5,432 bases of DNA from Thermoflexales bacterium (GTDB taxonomy: Bacteria > Chloroflexota > Anaerolineae > Fen-1058), in assembly GCA_017999195.1 (NCBI GenBank), contig JAGOBP010000310.1:1-5432 (forward strand). The letters run 5' to 3'. The notes beneath the pieces are model-generated. The model made no database searches and was not told the DNA's origin. It saw nothing but the letters and a program-made list of their open reading frames with translations. Both the position numbers and the translations under genes were made by a program. This document shows, piece after piece, positions 4,987 to 5,432 of this stretch (position 1 is the first letter of the stretch; every line of letters starts with the position of its first letter).

Positions 4987-5432
4987 ATGCCGACTGCAAC
5001 CACCAACTATCTCATCAACCTGACCAAACTCGCCCGCAACGATCGCGCCTTAAGGCCGCTCGTGGTCACCTACTACGCCACGACGCAGTGCAACCTCAAC
5101 TGCGCCTATTGCGAATACTTTGGCGCGCGGCGCAATGCCCAGGCCGAAGCGCAACTCAATCTCGATCAGGCCAAGCGTGTCTTAAGCGTGATCCGTTCGG
5201 GCATCGATCGGCTGATCGTGACCGGCGGCGAACCGCTCTTGCATCCCGACATCGACACGCTGTTGCTCAGTGCGAAGCACGATCTGCATTTCAAGCACAT
5301 TACCTTACTCACCAACGCCAGTCTGCTCGACAAGCACGAAGCGATTTTGCCCGCCGTTGATCGTTTAGTTATCAGCCTCGATTCCACCGATGCCGATGTG
5401 TGGCAGCAGATCATCCGCGCCGCGCCCGGCAC
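4987..5432 (+). CDS. Radical SAM enzyme, N-terminal part (3' end beyond window)
   Basis: The first 148 residues of a radical S-adenosylmethionine enzyme; the frame is open to the last base. The [4Fe-4S]-binding motif is C35-NLN-C39-AY-C42 (CxxxCxxC), placed at the end of strand LVVTYYATTQ (25-34). The S-adenosylmethionine-binding GGE motif is T79-G80-G81-E82-P83, followed by LLHPDI. The strand HITLLTNASLL (104-114) and VDRLVISLDSTDADV (124-138) fit the next beta-alpha units of the partial TIM barrel, with the SLD triad common in MoaA/PqqE-like proteins. Such enzymes include cofactor-biosynthesis and peptide-modifying members; the missing C-terminus, where a SPASM or other cluster domain would lie, is needed to choose. 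ATG 4987 is the only start after the in-frame TAG at 4960-4962; its Shine-Dalgarno is weak. It begins 17 nt after the inverted repeat 4901-4969. Confidence 0.93.
   Translation, partial: MPTATTNYLINLTKLARNDRALRPLVVTYYATTQCNLNCAYCEYFGARRNAQAEAQLNLDQAKRVLSVIRSGIDRLIVTGGEPLLHPDIDTLLLSAKHDLHFKHITLLTNASLLDKHEAILPAVDRLVISLDSTDADVWQQIIRAAPG

Overview
The window reads as ordinary bacterial chromosome: GC-rich by eye, densely coded, with seven protein genes in three strand blocks. No phage, transposase, tRNA, rRNA or CRISPR signal was seen. The gene set (an LIV-type amino acid transporter, a small DUF4177-like protein, a Walker-type ATPase with an atypical P-loop, a GNAT, a radical SAM enzyme) and the repeat-rich intergenic gaps fit an environmental lineage such as Chloroflexota (Anaerolineae-like). 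That assignment is an impression from gene style, not a demonstrated placement.

Block 1 (+, 1-2594) holds the two membrane permeases of a branched-chain amino acid (LIV/HAAT family) ABC importer. livH is cut by the left window edge and carries an unusually long extra membrane region. livM is complete. Between them lies a compact inverted repeat built of 7-bp units (1498-1550). A strong hairpin (2613-2643) closes the block, so the binding protein and the ATPases LivG/LivF must be upstream or elsewhere.

Block 2 (-, 3681-2664) holds an ATPase-like protein with a non-canonical Walker A (Lys replaced by Arg), followed 43 nt later by a 71-residue DUF4177-like protein with a very good ribosome binding site. 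This block converges on livM at the shared hairpin.

Block 3 (+, 3807 to the right edge) holds an unrecognised 195-residue protein, a GNAT acetyltransferase 4 nt after it, then a 69-bp inverted repeat of 8-bp units (4901-4969), then the N-terminal 148 residues of a radical SAM enzyme that runs off the window.

Blocks 2 and 3 diverge from a 125-bp gap with two near-consensus sigma70-type promoters back to back. Their -35 boxes are 4 bp apart and sit in small palindromes, which suggests co-regulation. Those promoters also fix the start codons: upstream in-frame starts of both divergent genes fall inside or before the promoter elements. The most notable points are the divergent promoter, the odd P-loop, the enlarged LivH and the two intergenic short-unit inverted repeats.
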